Assembly (NCBI RefSeq): GCF_001314605.1
Contig: NZ_LIHP01000018.1
Span: 124,001 to 188,000 of the forward strand
Reading direction: 5' to 3'
Length of the DNA: 64,000 bases
Source: Marinobacter sp. HL-58
Lineage (GTDB): Bacteria > Pseudomonadota > Gammaproteobacteria > Pseudomonadales > Oleiphilaceae
Shown piece after piece: positions 8,536 through 15,841 of the stretch (position 1 is its first letter; every line of letters begins with the position of its first letter). The notes under the pieces were generated by a model. That model had not been told where the DNA came from, ran no database searches, and saw nothing but the letters and a program-made list of their open reading frames with translations. The position numbers were made by a program, and so were the translations under genes.

Positions 8536-8847
8536 ATGGATATCACCGAGGCGCTGGAACAATCCCAGCCCGGCCTTGTCAACCGAGTAACTGGCGCCAT
8601 CAGCAAACACCAACTGAACCAACGCGCCGAACAGACCTACCTTCACTGGATTTCCCGATTCGTGCTTTTCCACGACCTCAAGAATCCGGAAACACTGCAG
8701 CCCGGCGATCGACAGCTTTTCCTGGCCTATCTGAGTGACCGACTGGAAGTATCCCGGGCACGCCTGAACCAGGCAAAGCAGGCACTGGCGTTCTTTTACG
8801 AAGACGTGCTGGGCAGAACGGAACCGGAAGGCATTGCGGCTGCCTGA
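8536..8847 (+). CDS. Stand-alone integrase N-terminal SAM-like domain protein
   Basis: The 103-residue product resembles only the N-terminal core-binding (SAM-like) domain of integron or phage tyrosine recombinases: RAEQTYLHWISRFVLFH, then FLAYLSDRLEVSRARLNQA and ALAFFYEDVLGR. The catalytic domain (R..HxxR..Y) is absent, and the next gene on the opposite strand starts its 3' end 18 bp later, so nothing follows in frame. The ATG at 8536 is preceded by a weak GGGAAG; an upstream in-frame extension lacks family similarity. It could be a DNA-binding regulator derived from an integrase or a relic. DNA binding is inferred from the fold. Confidence 0.75.
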   Translation: MDITEALEQSQPGLVNRVTGAISKHQLNQRAEQTYLHWISRFVLFHDLKNPETLQPGDRQLFLAYLSDRLEVSRARLNQAKQALAFFYEDVLGRTEPEGIAAA

Positions 8848-8865
8848 AATCCCCCCGCGCGGTGC

Positions 8866-9324
8866 TTAACGTTCCGTGGTGTTGGTATTGAACGCACCGT
8901 AATTCCGGTTGGTGGGCGGCCTGATGATATAGTTGTTGCCGTGAACCTGCCCGGGAATAGACTTCGGGTTGCTGAAACGGAACTCCACCGGAATCTCACT
9001 ACGCCCAAGATCCGTGCGGCTGTCCCTGGGCTGAAGCGCGAGCGGGTCGAGATAGAAATCCTCATCCGTTCGCGGTTGCACCGGTACACCAGCGGCAGGC
9101 GCTTCCAGCCCGCCTTCGATCACGGTATTGGCCAGGGACTCCTCCTCCATGGAACTGAAGGGTATGGTATCCAGGGTTGAACGCTCCTCGTAGCTGAACG
9201 CACCGCCCTCTACCGTCTCTGTATCTTTATTATCGCCACCGGTTTGCGCCCACACCAATGGGGACAACGCTACTATCAACGTGGTCAAACCGATCGCTGC
9301 CCTGATTGAATCAAATCCGCCCAT
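8866..9324 (-). CDS. Predicted secreted protein of unknown function
   Basis: I do not recognise this 152-residue protein. It starts with a good Sec signal peptide (hydrophobic stretch AAIGLTTLIVALSPLVWA with likely cleavage before QTGG), so the mature part is periplasmic or exported. The rest is polar, rich in acidic residues, Pro and Asn, with no Cys and no membrane segment, and ends NYGAFNTNTTER. ATG 9324 is preferred over an upstream start because it directly precedes the signal peptide and has an AAGG sequence upstream. It lies convergent with the integrase-domain gene and upstream of greB's 3' end on the same strand, probably transcribed separately. Confidence 0.6.
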   Translation of the reverse strand: MGGFDSIRAAIGLTTLIVALSPLVWAQTGGDNKDTETVEGGAFSYEERSTLDTIPFSSMEEESLANTVIEGGLEAPAAGVPVQPRTDEDFYLDPLALQPRDSRTDLGRSEIPVEFRFSNPKSIPGQVHGNNYIIRPPTNRNYGAFNTNTTER

Positions 9325-9456
9325 AACGACTGCCTTGTTATTCCATGTCCTGCCTGACGGCTGTTTTAGCAAACACAAGTCAGGCTGACAATTTTTGATC
9401 AGTCTATCGTCATACGCGACAAAAAACCCGGGCGTTCGTCAGTTTTGTGACACTCC

Positions 9457-9948
9457 TCACTTGTCGGATGTGAGCGGCTCATAACGGATACCTGTGATCA
9501 CCACGTGGCTCCAGCCATCGGGTGTACGCACGCCTGCTTCATCATCAACGCGCTTGCCCAGCAGGGCCCGGGCCATTGGAGAGTCGATGCTCAGGTAACC
9601 ACGGGACAGGTCAAATTCATCCGGGCCGACCAGGCGGTAGGTGGATTCGTCACCCTCTTCGTTCTCGATGGTCACCCAGGCGCCAAAAAAGACTTTCTCC
9701 CGATCATCAGGCAGCCGGTCCACCACGGTCAGTTCATCAAGCCGCCTGGTCAGGAAGCGGACACGACGATCAATCTCCCGTAGCTGCTTCTTGCCGTATA
9801 TGTATTCGGCATTCTCCGAACGGTCGCCCTGGGCGGCAGCTTCACGTACAGCCTGGGTTACCTCCGGACGCTTCTCCTTCCACAGATAGCGCAATTCCTC
9901 ACGAAGGGCCTTTTCGCCCTCCGCTGTTATGTAGCGGGTTCTGGCCAT
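9457..9948 (-). CDS. greB: Transcript cleavage factor GreB
   Basis: GreB enters the secondary channel of RNA polymerase and rescues backtracked complexes by stimulating cleavage of the nascent RNA. The 163-residue protein has the N-terminal coiled coil with the acidic tip (AAAQGDRSENAEYIYGKK; the D and E of GDRSENAEY are the catalytic acidic pair) and the C-terminal FKBP-like domain (SIDSPMARALLGKRVDDEAGV). The spelling YLWKEKRPEVTQAV and KKQLREIDRRVRFL points to GreB rather than GreA. ATG 9948 has only a weak Shine-Dalgarno. A strong minus-strand terminator lies just 20 bp upstream of the start. Confidence 0.95.
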   Translation of the reverse strand: MARTRYITAEGEKALREELRYLWKEKRPEVTQAVREAAAQGDRSENAEYIYGKKQLREIDRRVRFLTRRLDELTVVDRLPDDREKVFFGAWVTIENEEGDESTYRLVGPDEFDLSRGYLSIDSPMARALLGKRVDDEAGVRTPDGWSHVVITGIRYEPLTSDK

Positions 9949-9967
9949 ACAAGCATCATCTTATAGA

Positions 9968-9994
9968 AATAAAAAAACCCCGTGAAAACGGGGT
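9968..9994 (-). terminator. Minus-strand intrinsic terminator just upstream of greB
   Basis: On the minus strand, ACCCCGT-TTTC-ACGGGGT (9994-9977) is followed by a T-rich run (9976-9968). No minus-strand protein gene ends here: the next gene upstream on that strand is the histidine kinase whose stop is at 10516, with a plus-strand gene in between. It therefore likely ends a non-coding transcript. Confidence 0.75.
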
Positions 9995-10115
9995 AAGGCT
10001 AGCGCTGTGCTGGAGGGAGAAGCAAGCGGAGTTTCCGCTGGCTTCCATAACTACAGTTTCCATTCTGCACAGTCGAGGTTACACAGTGGTGGCTGCAGAA
10101 TTACGTTTTATTCAG
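9968..10115 (-). ncRNA. Candidate small RNA upstream of greB
   Basis: The stretch 9949-10227 has no supported gene, yet it ends (minus strand) in a textbook terminator at 9994-9968. A second hairpin lies at 10045-10019 (GAAGC and AGCGGA arms around an AAC loop, with one mismatch), and a TAATAT hexamer lies near 10119-10124 on the minus strand. The layout of hairpin plus U-run with no reading frame suits a small RNA of roughly 100-150 nt. The 5' end is a guess. No known RNA family was recognised by eye. Confidence 0.3.
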
Positions 10116-10227
10116 GGCAGATATTAGGTTGTTCACTCTAGAGAGTAGCGCTAATGTCCGGATCAAATAACTGCATCACCGATTGAAGCTTTGGCTTATC
10201 GAAACTTTCCGAAAACGGGGCATGAAC

Positions 10228-10515
10228 ATGGACACCAAAAAGCTTATCAATACCGCGCTGAACGGACTGGACATCATCGGCTACCAGCTGGATCAGTATG
10301 GTATTACCGGAAAACTGAACCGCCACAACCTGGCCGCTTACATCATGCTGGAACAGAAACATCTGGAAGGTGAGTGGGACAGCATTCAGGCGAAATTTGA
10401 TCGCCGCCGCTCCCAGATCGACGGACTGCTGACCGCCATAGAAACCCGCACCGATCCGCTGGTCAAACCGCTGCTCAGCCGCCTGAACCAGTTCCGAGGT
10501 ATTTCCGGCAACTGA
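10228..10515 (+). CDS. Small conserved-looking protein of unknown function
   Basis: A 95-residue, mostly helical, soluble protein: MDTKKLINTALNGLDIIGYQ, a glycine/asparagine turn (YGITGKLNRHNLAAY), and a charged helical part EGEWDSIQAKFDRRRSQIDG. No signal peptide or membrane segment is present. ATG 10228 is chosen over ATG 10222 because the GGGG upstream is then about seven bases away. It ends back to back with the histidine kinase gene (stop codons at 10513-10515 and 10516-10518). I do not recognise a family and propose no function. Confidence 0.6.
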   Translation: MDTKKLINTALNGLDIIGYQLDQYGITGKLNRHNLAAYIMLEQKHLEGEWDSIQAKFDRRRSQIDGLLTAIETRTDPLVKPLLSRLNQFRGISGN

Positions 10516-11991
10516 TCAGGCGCCCCTGAGCTCGCCCGGAGAGGTTTGCTCTCCAGCTTCCGAGGCCGGAATTGTCTGGGTATCCTTCAGGCGTTTCCGG
10601 TTCGGTGAATATGCGGGCATACGAACCGTCACCATCAGCCCCGGGTACTCCTCCCCAGGGTGGTGGTCGCTCAGGGTAATGATGCCCTGGTGGATTTCTG
10701 CCACGGCACTGACCAGACTGAGCCCCAGGCCGTTACCCGGTAATGACCGGCTCTTGCCAACCCGGTAAAAACGCTGGAACACCTGGTCCTTCTCGTCGTC
10801 GGGAATGCCAATACCGCTATCCCCCACCTCAAAAATTGCGTCGTTCCCTTCCTTGCGGACATTGACCCGGATCTTGCCTTTTTCAGGGGTGTACTTGATG
10901 GCATTGTCGATCAGGTTGCTGACCATCTGGAACAGTAAATCCCGGTCCCCTTCGATGATCACCTTGTCCTCAAGCGCTTGTTCGAAATCCTGATCCTTAT
11001 CTTCCGCCAGGGCCTCGTATAGCTCACAGGCATCGCTGACCAACTCGCCCAGAGACACCTGTTTCATATCCGCAGCATTGCCGCGGGTTTCCAGACGGGC
11101 GATCCGCAACAGGGCGTTGAACGTGGCAAGAAGCTGGTCCGCCTCCGCCACTGCCTTGCCCGCCTGCTCCCGTGCTTCTTCGTTGTCCACGGACATCAGG
11201 GTGTTCTCCAGCTGGTTGCGCAGCCGGGTCAGGGGGGTTCTCAGGTCATGAGCAATGCTGTCAGAGACATGGCGGATGCCTTCCATCAGATAGACAATCC
11301 GGTCCAGCATCTGGTTGAGGTTCTCCGCCAGTTGGTCGAAATCGTCGTCGGTGCCCCTGGTGGGAATCCGTAATGACAGATGCCCGTTCATGATTCGTCG
11401 GGAGGTGTTGTTGATCACTTCAATGCGCCGGGTGGTGCTCCGGCTCATGAGAAAACCGCCAAGCAAGGCCAGCGCCAGGGTAATACCCATACCCCAGTTG
11501 ATGGCTGTTTCGATCACTTTTTTCAGGTTGGTAAGTTCGTCCACATCGCGACCGACCAACAGGCGCAAACCTCCCTGCACCTCAAAAATTCGGGCACGAG
11601 CCAGGCGCTCGGGGCCATCCCAGCCTATGGATTCATCCAGGGTAAAGTTGATCCACCCACTCTCGGAACGGGAGCCCTTGGGCCAGGTCTCGATATTACC
11701 GGCCAGCTTGAGAAAATCGTCGGTGGTGAGCAGATAAAGGGACTTGGCGTTGGGGTCACGGGCAACACGCTCACGGATAATGGAAATCAGGCCATTGATT
11801 CCACTGCCGCGATACTGCTCTGCCAGGCCGGCAATCTCGGCCTCGATGGTTTCATCGGTCTGGGCAGTCATGAATCCTGCTGTTCGCCAGTAGATGAACG
11901 CCAACAGCAGAAAAACCGAGGTGGCGAACACCACCATATACAGCAGGGCTAACTGGAACGATGAGGTTCTGAGCTGGCTAAGCAGTTTCAC
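10516..11991 (-). CDS. Sensor histidine kinase (HAMP-HisKA-HATPase)
   Basis: Membrane sensor kinase paired with the response regulator encoded upstream. The 491-residue protein has TM1 (about residues 14-34), a periplasmic sensor region of about 130 residues, TM2 (about 167-183), a HAMP linker, an H-box DSIAHDLRTPLTRLRNQLE (phospho-His about 248), an N-box NLIDNAIKYTPEKG, a G1 box DSGIGIPDDE, and a GNGLGLSLV G2 box. The start is taken as GTG 11991, overlapping the regulator gene by 14 bp; an earlier GTG at 12009 is possible. The ligand is not predictable from the sequence. Confidence 0.9.
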   Translation of the reverse strand: MKLLSQLRTSSFQLALLYMVVFATSVFLLLAFIYWRTAGFMTAQTDETIEAEIAGLAEQYRGSGINGLISIIRERVARDPNAKSLYLLTTDDFLKLAGNIETWPKGSRSESGWINFTLDESIGWDGPERLARARIFEVQGGLRLLVGRDVDELTNLKKVIETAINWGMGITLALALLGGFLMSRSTTRRIEVINNTSRRIMNGHLSLRIPTRGTDDDFDQLAENLNQMLDRIVYLMEGIRHVSDSIAHDLRTPLTRLRNQLENTLMSVDNEEAREQAGKAVAEADQLLATFNALLRIARLETRGNAADMKQVSLGELVSDACELYEALAEDKDQDFEQALEDKVIIEGDRDLLFQMVSNLIDNAIKYTPEKGKIRVNVRKEGNDAIFEVGDSGIGIPDDEKDQVFQRFYRVGKSRSLPGNGLGLSLVSAVAEIHQGIITLSDHHPGEEYPGLMVTVRMPAYSPNRKRLKDTQTIPASEAGEQTSPGELRGA

Positions 11992-12658
11992 GCAACATAT
12001 ACCCTGCACCCCGGATGGTCTGCAGCAAGGGGGTATCGAATTCCTTGTCGATCTTGGCCCTCAGGCGGCTGATGTGCACATCTATCACATTGGTCTGGGG
12101 ATCGAAATGGTAGTCCCATACCTTCTCCAGCAGCATGGTGCGGGTCACTACCTGCCCGGCATTACGCATCAGGTACTCCAGCAGGCGGAACTCGCGGGGC
12201 TGGACATCAATGTTATGACCGGCCCTTTTTACGGTCCGCGCCAGAAGATCCATCTCCAGGTCGGCTACCCGCAGAACGGTCTCTGTTTCCGCGGACTGAC
12301 GGTTGCGGCGTACCAGGGATTCAATCCGGGCCAGCAGCTCGGTGAAGGAAAAGGGCTTGGTCAGGTAGTCGTCACCCCCGCCACGCAGGCCTTCCACCCG
12401 GTCGTCCACATCGCCGAGGGCACTGAGAATCAATACAGGCACCTGATTACCAGTGGCACGCACCGTTTTGATAATCGACAGACCATCCATACCCGGCAGC
12501 ATTCGGTCGACAATCATGATGTCGTAATCCTCGCTGGCGGCCATCATCATTCCGTCCTTGCCATCCGCCGCATGATCCACGACAAAATCAGACTCTTTCA
12601 GCCCTTTAACAAGGTAGTTTGCCACGTCCTGATCGTCTTCAATTACCAGTGCTTTCAC
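11978..12658 (-). CDS. OmpR/PhoB-family response regulator
   Basis: DNA-binding response regulator of the two-component pair. The 226-residue protein has a receiver domain (acidic pocket EDDQD at 7-11, phospho-acceptor D51 in MIVDRMLPG, conserved K in LTKPFS) and a C-terminal winged helix (REFRLLEYLMRNAGQVVTR, then NVIDVHISRLRAKID and IRGAGYML). ATG 12658 has a strong GGGAGGA seven bases upstream. A TATAAT hexamer lies on the minus strand at about 12685-12680, a plausible -10, without a clear -35. The kinase gene overlaps its 3' end. Confidence 0.93.
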   Translation of the reverse strand: MKALVIEDDQDVANYLVKGLKESDFVVDHAADGKDGMMMAASEDYDIMIVDRMLPGMDGLSIIKTVRATGNQVPVLILSALGDVDDRVEGLRGGGDDYLTKPFSFTELLARIESLVRRNRQSAETETVLRVADLEMDLLARTVKRAGHNIDVQPREFRLLEYLMRNAGQVVTRTMLLEKVWDYHFDPQTNVIDVHISRLRAKIDKEFDTPLLQTIRGAGYMLRETA

Positions 12659-12761
12659 CGGTTATCCTCCCGATAGCGGATTATATTAACGGCTAGGGTA
12701 CGAAGAACATCGGTTGCCGGCCAGTTACGATCTTGTAAGAGGGTGTCGCCAATGGCGACGG

Positions 12762-13541
12762 TCACGCCCCCTGCCGAAACCAGTCCAGGCTGGCCACCGT
12801 ATCGCCCGAGGGGCGATATTCCGCACTCACCCAGCCACCATACCCCATGCGGTCGAGAGCCGCGAAAACATTCCGAAAGTTAATCTCCCCCGTGCCGGGC
12901 TCGTGACGGCCCGGGTTATCAGCAAACTGTATGTGACCAATCCACGGCAACAGACACTCCAGGGAGCGAATCAGGTCCCCTTCCATAACCTGCATATGGT
13001 AAAGGTCATACTGCAGTTTTACGTTGCCACCATCCACCGCCTCGATCAACTGAAGCACCCTGGCGGAGGTATCCAGGAGGAAGCCGGGCATATCCACCCG
13101 GGAATTGATGGCCTCCAGGCACAGCGTAATACCCTCACCTTCAAGACGGCCAGCGGCATAGCTGACATTATCCACCAGCGTTTGCCAGGCCTCTGATTCA
13201 TCCAGGGATTCTGGCGGGATGCCGGCAAGGCAATTGACCTGCTTGCATTGCAGTACCCGGGCGTAATCAATGGCCTGATCCACCCCGGCTCTGAACTCCT
13301 CCGTGCGGTCGGGCAGACAGGCGATTCCCCGCTCACCGGCATCCCAGTCACCGGGCGGCAGGTTGAACAGCACCTGGGTCAGCCCGTTGTTTTCAAGTTC
13401 GCGTTTCAAATCCTCTTTCGGCCAGGCGTAAGGAAAAAGATATTCCACACCGGTAAACCCCGCTTCCCGCGCCAGGCGGAAGCGGTCCATAAAATCCGCC
13501 TCAGTAAACAGCATGGACAGATTGGCAGCGAATACAGGCAT
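12762..13541 (-). CDS. hyi: Hydroxypyruvate isomerase
   Basis: Interconverts hydroxypyruvate and tartronate semialdehyde in glyoxylate metabolism. The 259-residue protein has the AP-endonuclease-2-like TIM-barrel of the Hyi family: FAANLSMLFTEADFMDRF, GVEYLFPYAW, FNLPPGDWDAGERGIA, LCLEAINSRVDMPGF (active-site Glu region), QYDLYHMQVMEGDL, and HIQFADNPGRHEPGTGE. The ATG at 13541 lies three bases after the garR stop, so the two genes form an operon and act in sequence. Glyoxylate carboligase (gcl) is not in this window. Confidence 0.93.
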   Translation of the reverse strand: MPVFAANLSMLFTEADFMDRFRLAREAGFTGVEYLFPYAWPKEDLKRELENNGLTQVLFNLPPGDWDAGERGIACLPDRTEEFRAGVDQAIDYARVLQCKQVNCLAGIPPESLDESEAWQTLVDNVSYAAGRLEGEGITLCLEAINSRVDMPGFLLDTSARVLQLIEAVDGGNVKLQYDLYHMQVMEGDLIRSLECLLPWIGHIQFADNPGRHEPGTGEINFRNVFAALDRMGYGGWVSAEYRPSGDTVASLDWFRQGA

Positions 13542-13544
13542 GAG

Positions 13545-14459
13545 TTACCCCTTACGTTTTATCACCGGCGACGATCCCAGCAGGGCGCCATTCAGATGCT
13601 CCAGCTCAAGCAACAGGCCACTGTGGTCCACATCACTGTGCCCATTGGCCACCAGGCTCTGGTACTCATTATGCACCTGCTGCGCCAGCGGCAGGGTCAG
13701 CCCCTCGGATCGGGCTTCATCCAGAATCATGCGCAGATCCTTGAGCTGGATCCGCGCCGGGGCACCTGGGGCAAAATCCCGGTCAATCATCCGCTGGCCA
13801 TGCAGCTCGAGAATCCGGCTGCCGGCAAAACCACCCATCAGCGCCTCCCGAACAGCGGAAGGGTCTGCACCACCCTTGGCAGCCAGCAACAACGCCTCCG
13901 AAACCGCGCCAATGGTAATCCCCACAATTGCCTGATTCGCCAGCTTCGCCAACTGCCCTGCTCCAACCGGCCCGATTGGCGTGCATTTCCCCAGCACCTC
14001 AAACACCGGCCGAACCCGGTCGATATCCGCCTCCGCGCCCCCGGCCATAATACTCAACGTCGCCTGCTCCGCCCCAACGGTACCTCCGGAAACCGGCGCA
14101 TCCACATACCCTGCACCCTGCTCCCGGGCCAACCCAGCATGACGACGGGCCAGCGACGGCTGGACCGAGCTCATATCCACATACACCGCCCCGGCCTTCA
14201 GCGTCCCGATACCACCCTGGGCTACCATCACATCTTCCACCACATCCCCGTTCTCCAACATGGTAATCACCACATCGGCATGACGGACTGCGCCCTCCGG
14301 AGAGTCAGCAATGGTTGCCTCACCCTTGAAGGGCTCGCACTTGCTGGCAGTGCGGTTCCAAAGCGTCAGCGCAAATCCTGCGTCCAGCAGATTGCGAACC
14401 ATGGGTGCGCCCATCAGTCCGATACCGAGAAAGGCCAAATGAAGACTTCTTGTAGTCAT
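13545..14459 (-). CDS. garR: 2-hydroxy-3-oxopropionate (tartronate semialdehyde) reductase
   Basis: NAD(P)H-dependent reduction of tartronate semialdehyde to glycerate. The 304-residue protein belongs to the beta-hydroxyacid dehydrogenase family: dinucleotide fold LGIGLMGAPMVRNLLDAGF, substrate-binding DAPVSGGTVGAEQATLSIMA, and catalytic lysine segment GAGQLAKLANQAIVG. ATG 14459 is chosen; the frame is open upstream but that part translates the family A hairpin repeat. The partner downstream is hyi, which supports this substrate over 3-hydroxyisobutyrate. The symbol could equally be glxR. Confidence 0.85.
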   Translation of the reverse strand: MTTRSLHLAFLGIGLMGAPMVRNLLDAGFALTLWNRTASKCEPFKGEATIADSPEGAVRHADVVITMLENGDVVEDVMVAQGGIGTLKAGAVYVDMSSVQPSLARRHAGLAREQGAGYVDAPVSGGTVGAEQATLSIMAGGAEADIDRVRPVFEVLGKCTPIGPVGAGQLAKLANQAIVGITIGAVSEALLLAAKGGADPSAVREALMGGFAGSRILELHGQRMIDRDFAPGAPARIQLKDLRMILDEARSEGLTLPLAQQVHNEYQSLVANGHSDVDHSGLLLELEHLNGALLGSSPVIKRKG

Positions 14460-14490
14460 ATTGTTCGAGTCCCTATTCCAAAAGCTGGAA

Positions 14491-14599
14491 GACGTGAGTG
14501 GGCAGGCTCTTCCAAAACCGTGCGGAGCCATGGATGGCGGAGCCGAGCGTACAGGGACGTATTCACAGCGTGTTTTGGAAGAGCCTGCCCACTCGCGTC
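14491..14599 (+). repeat. Hairpin repeat, family A, copy 2
   Basis: Arms 14491-14518 and 14572-14599 pair over 28 bp with one G-U type pair. The 53-nt loop (14519-14571) starts with the family core gcggagccatggatggcgga and continues almost identically to copy 3 (gagcgtacaggga then gtattcacagcgt). The stem sequence is unrelated to copies 1 and 3. It lies between rpoH (3' side) and garR (5' side), both on the minus strand. Confidence 0.78.
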
Positions 14600-14641
14600 C
14601 ACCCCAAAATTTGAGTTAACGAATTAAAGGCAGAGTATACA

Positions 14642-14678
14642 AACAAAAACGCCACCAACCCCGCAAAGGGTGGTGGCG
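14642..14678 (-). terminator. rpoH intrinsic terminator
   Basis: On the minus strand, CGCCACCA pairs with TGGTGGCG around a short G/C-containing loop and is followed by TTTTTGTTT. It begins 30 bp after the rpoH stop codon. Confidence 0.85.
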
Positions 14679-14707
14679 CTCTATCAAAGCCCGATATCAG
14701 GCCGGAC

Positions 14708-15580
14708 TTATGCGGCTTCTTCTTCCGTTGTCGTCATCTGCACACGAATCTTCTTCATGGCATTCTTCTCCAACTGACGAATCCGCTCAGCCGAAACACC
14801 GTACCGGTCTGCCAACTCATGCAACGTAGACTTGCTGTCAGACAGCCAGCGCTCCCGAAGGATATCCTGGCTGCGCTCATCCAGCTGCTCCAGCGCCGCC
14901 ATCAGGCGACCATTGGAATCGTCTGTCCAGTCTGACTGCTCCAGCTGAGTGGCCGGATTGCTGCGATGGTCCTCCAGGTAATACGCCGGCGCCTGATAGG
15001 CGTTGTCGTCGTCATCATCCTGAGGTCCATCGAACGCAGTATCATGGGAGGCCAGACGCCCCTCCATTTCCCGTACAACCCTGGGCTCGACACCAAGATC
15101 ACTGGCCACGGCGTTGACCTCGTCATGGCTCAGCCAGGCCAGGCGCTTCTTCTGACTGCGCAGATTAAAGAACAGCTTGCGCTGGGCCTTGGTGGTAGCG
15201 ACCTTGACGATGCGCCAGTTACGCAGAATGAACTCGTGAATCTCGGCCTTGATCCAGTGCACCGCAAAAGACACCAGGCGCACGCCATATTCCGGGTTGA
15301 AGCGCTTGACCGCTTTCATCAGACCGACGTTGCCTTCCTGGATCAGATCGGCCTGAGACAGGCCATAACCAGCGTAACTGCGGGCAATGTGGATCACGAA
15401 GCGCAGATGCGAAAGAACCAGCTCACGTGCAGCCTCTACATCACCCTCGTAATGCAACCGCTCCGAAAGCCTGCGCTCTTCCTCGACAGAGAGCACCGGA
15501 ATACGACTTGCTGCCTGAATATAGGACTCAAGATTCGCACCCGGAACCAGCCTGTCGATTACCTGTAAGTTCGTACCCAT
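14708..15580 (-). CDS. rpoH: RNA polymerase heat-shock sigma factor RpoH (sigma-32)
   Basis: Directs transcription of heat-shock genes. The 290-residue protein has region 2 ([19 protein letters not shown]), the RpoH-diagnostic box [15 protein letters not shown], and region 4 ending with a helix-turn-helix ([20 protein letters not shown]). An acidic run DDDDD lies between regions 2 and 4. ATG 15580 has a strong GGAGGG Shine-Dalgarno. It follows ftsY-ftsE-ftsX, the usual order in gammaproteobacteria, with a 261-bp gap that probably carries its own promoters. The window's heat-shock-type genes hslR and hslO are likely targets (inference). Confidence 0.97.
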   Translation of the reverse strand: MGTNLQVIDRLVPGANLESYIQAASRIPVLSVEEERRLSERLHYEGDVEAARELVLSHLRFVIHIARSYAGYGLSQADLIQEGNVGLMKAVKRFNPEYGVRLVSFAVHWIKAEIHEFILRNWRIVKVATTKAQRKLFFNLRSQKKRLAWLSHDEVNAVASDLGVEPRVVREMEGRLASHDTAFDGPQDDDDDNAYQAPAYYLEDHRSNPATQLEQSDWTDDSNGRLMAALEQLDERSQDILRERWLSDSKSTLHELADRYGVSAERIRQLEKNAMKKIRVQMTTTEEEAA

Positions 15581-15627
15581 GCTTTACCCTCCAAAACATG
15601 ACGGCCAATAAATATACCAACTGAAAC

Positions 15628-15655
15628 TTGGACCGCCAAGTACCTTAAAAGTTCC
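15628..15655 (-). promoter_or_regulatory. Possible sigma-E-type promoter for rpoH
   Basis: On the minus strand, GGAACTT (15655-15649) is followed after 16 bp by TCCAA (15632-15628), close to the extracytoplasmic sigma-E pattern that drives one rpoH promoter in E. coli. An exact inverted repeat ACTTGG-ACCG-CCAAGT (15627-15642) overlaps the -10 part. Pattern match only. Confidence 0.3.
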
Positions 15656-15841
15656 CCGAATCTCCAACTAAAACGTTTGAAATCAACAAACTGGAAAAAG
15701 GAGCCTCTGTACTTTTAACCTAATGTAACCTGATGAATGCCTGATTCACCTGACTCCTGCATTAAATCTTTCACCAGATTCCACTTTCAACCTACGCCAG
15801 TTGAAGACACACATTCAATACGGTATTGCCGAGACCGAAGA

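Noticed and set aside
10138-10362. A 74-residue minus-strand frame that could own the terminator at 9994-9968
   Set aside because: It overlaps the better-supported plus-strand gene at 10228-10515, starts without a ribosome site, and its stop is 140 bp from the terminator.
13248-14627. A 459-residue open frame on the plus strand
   Set aside because: Antisense to hyi and garR and reads through a hairpin repeat.
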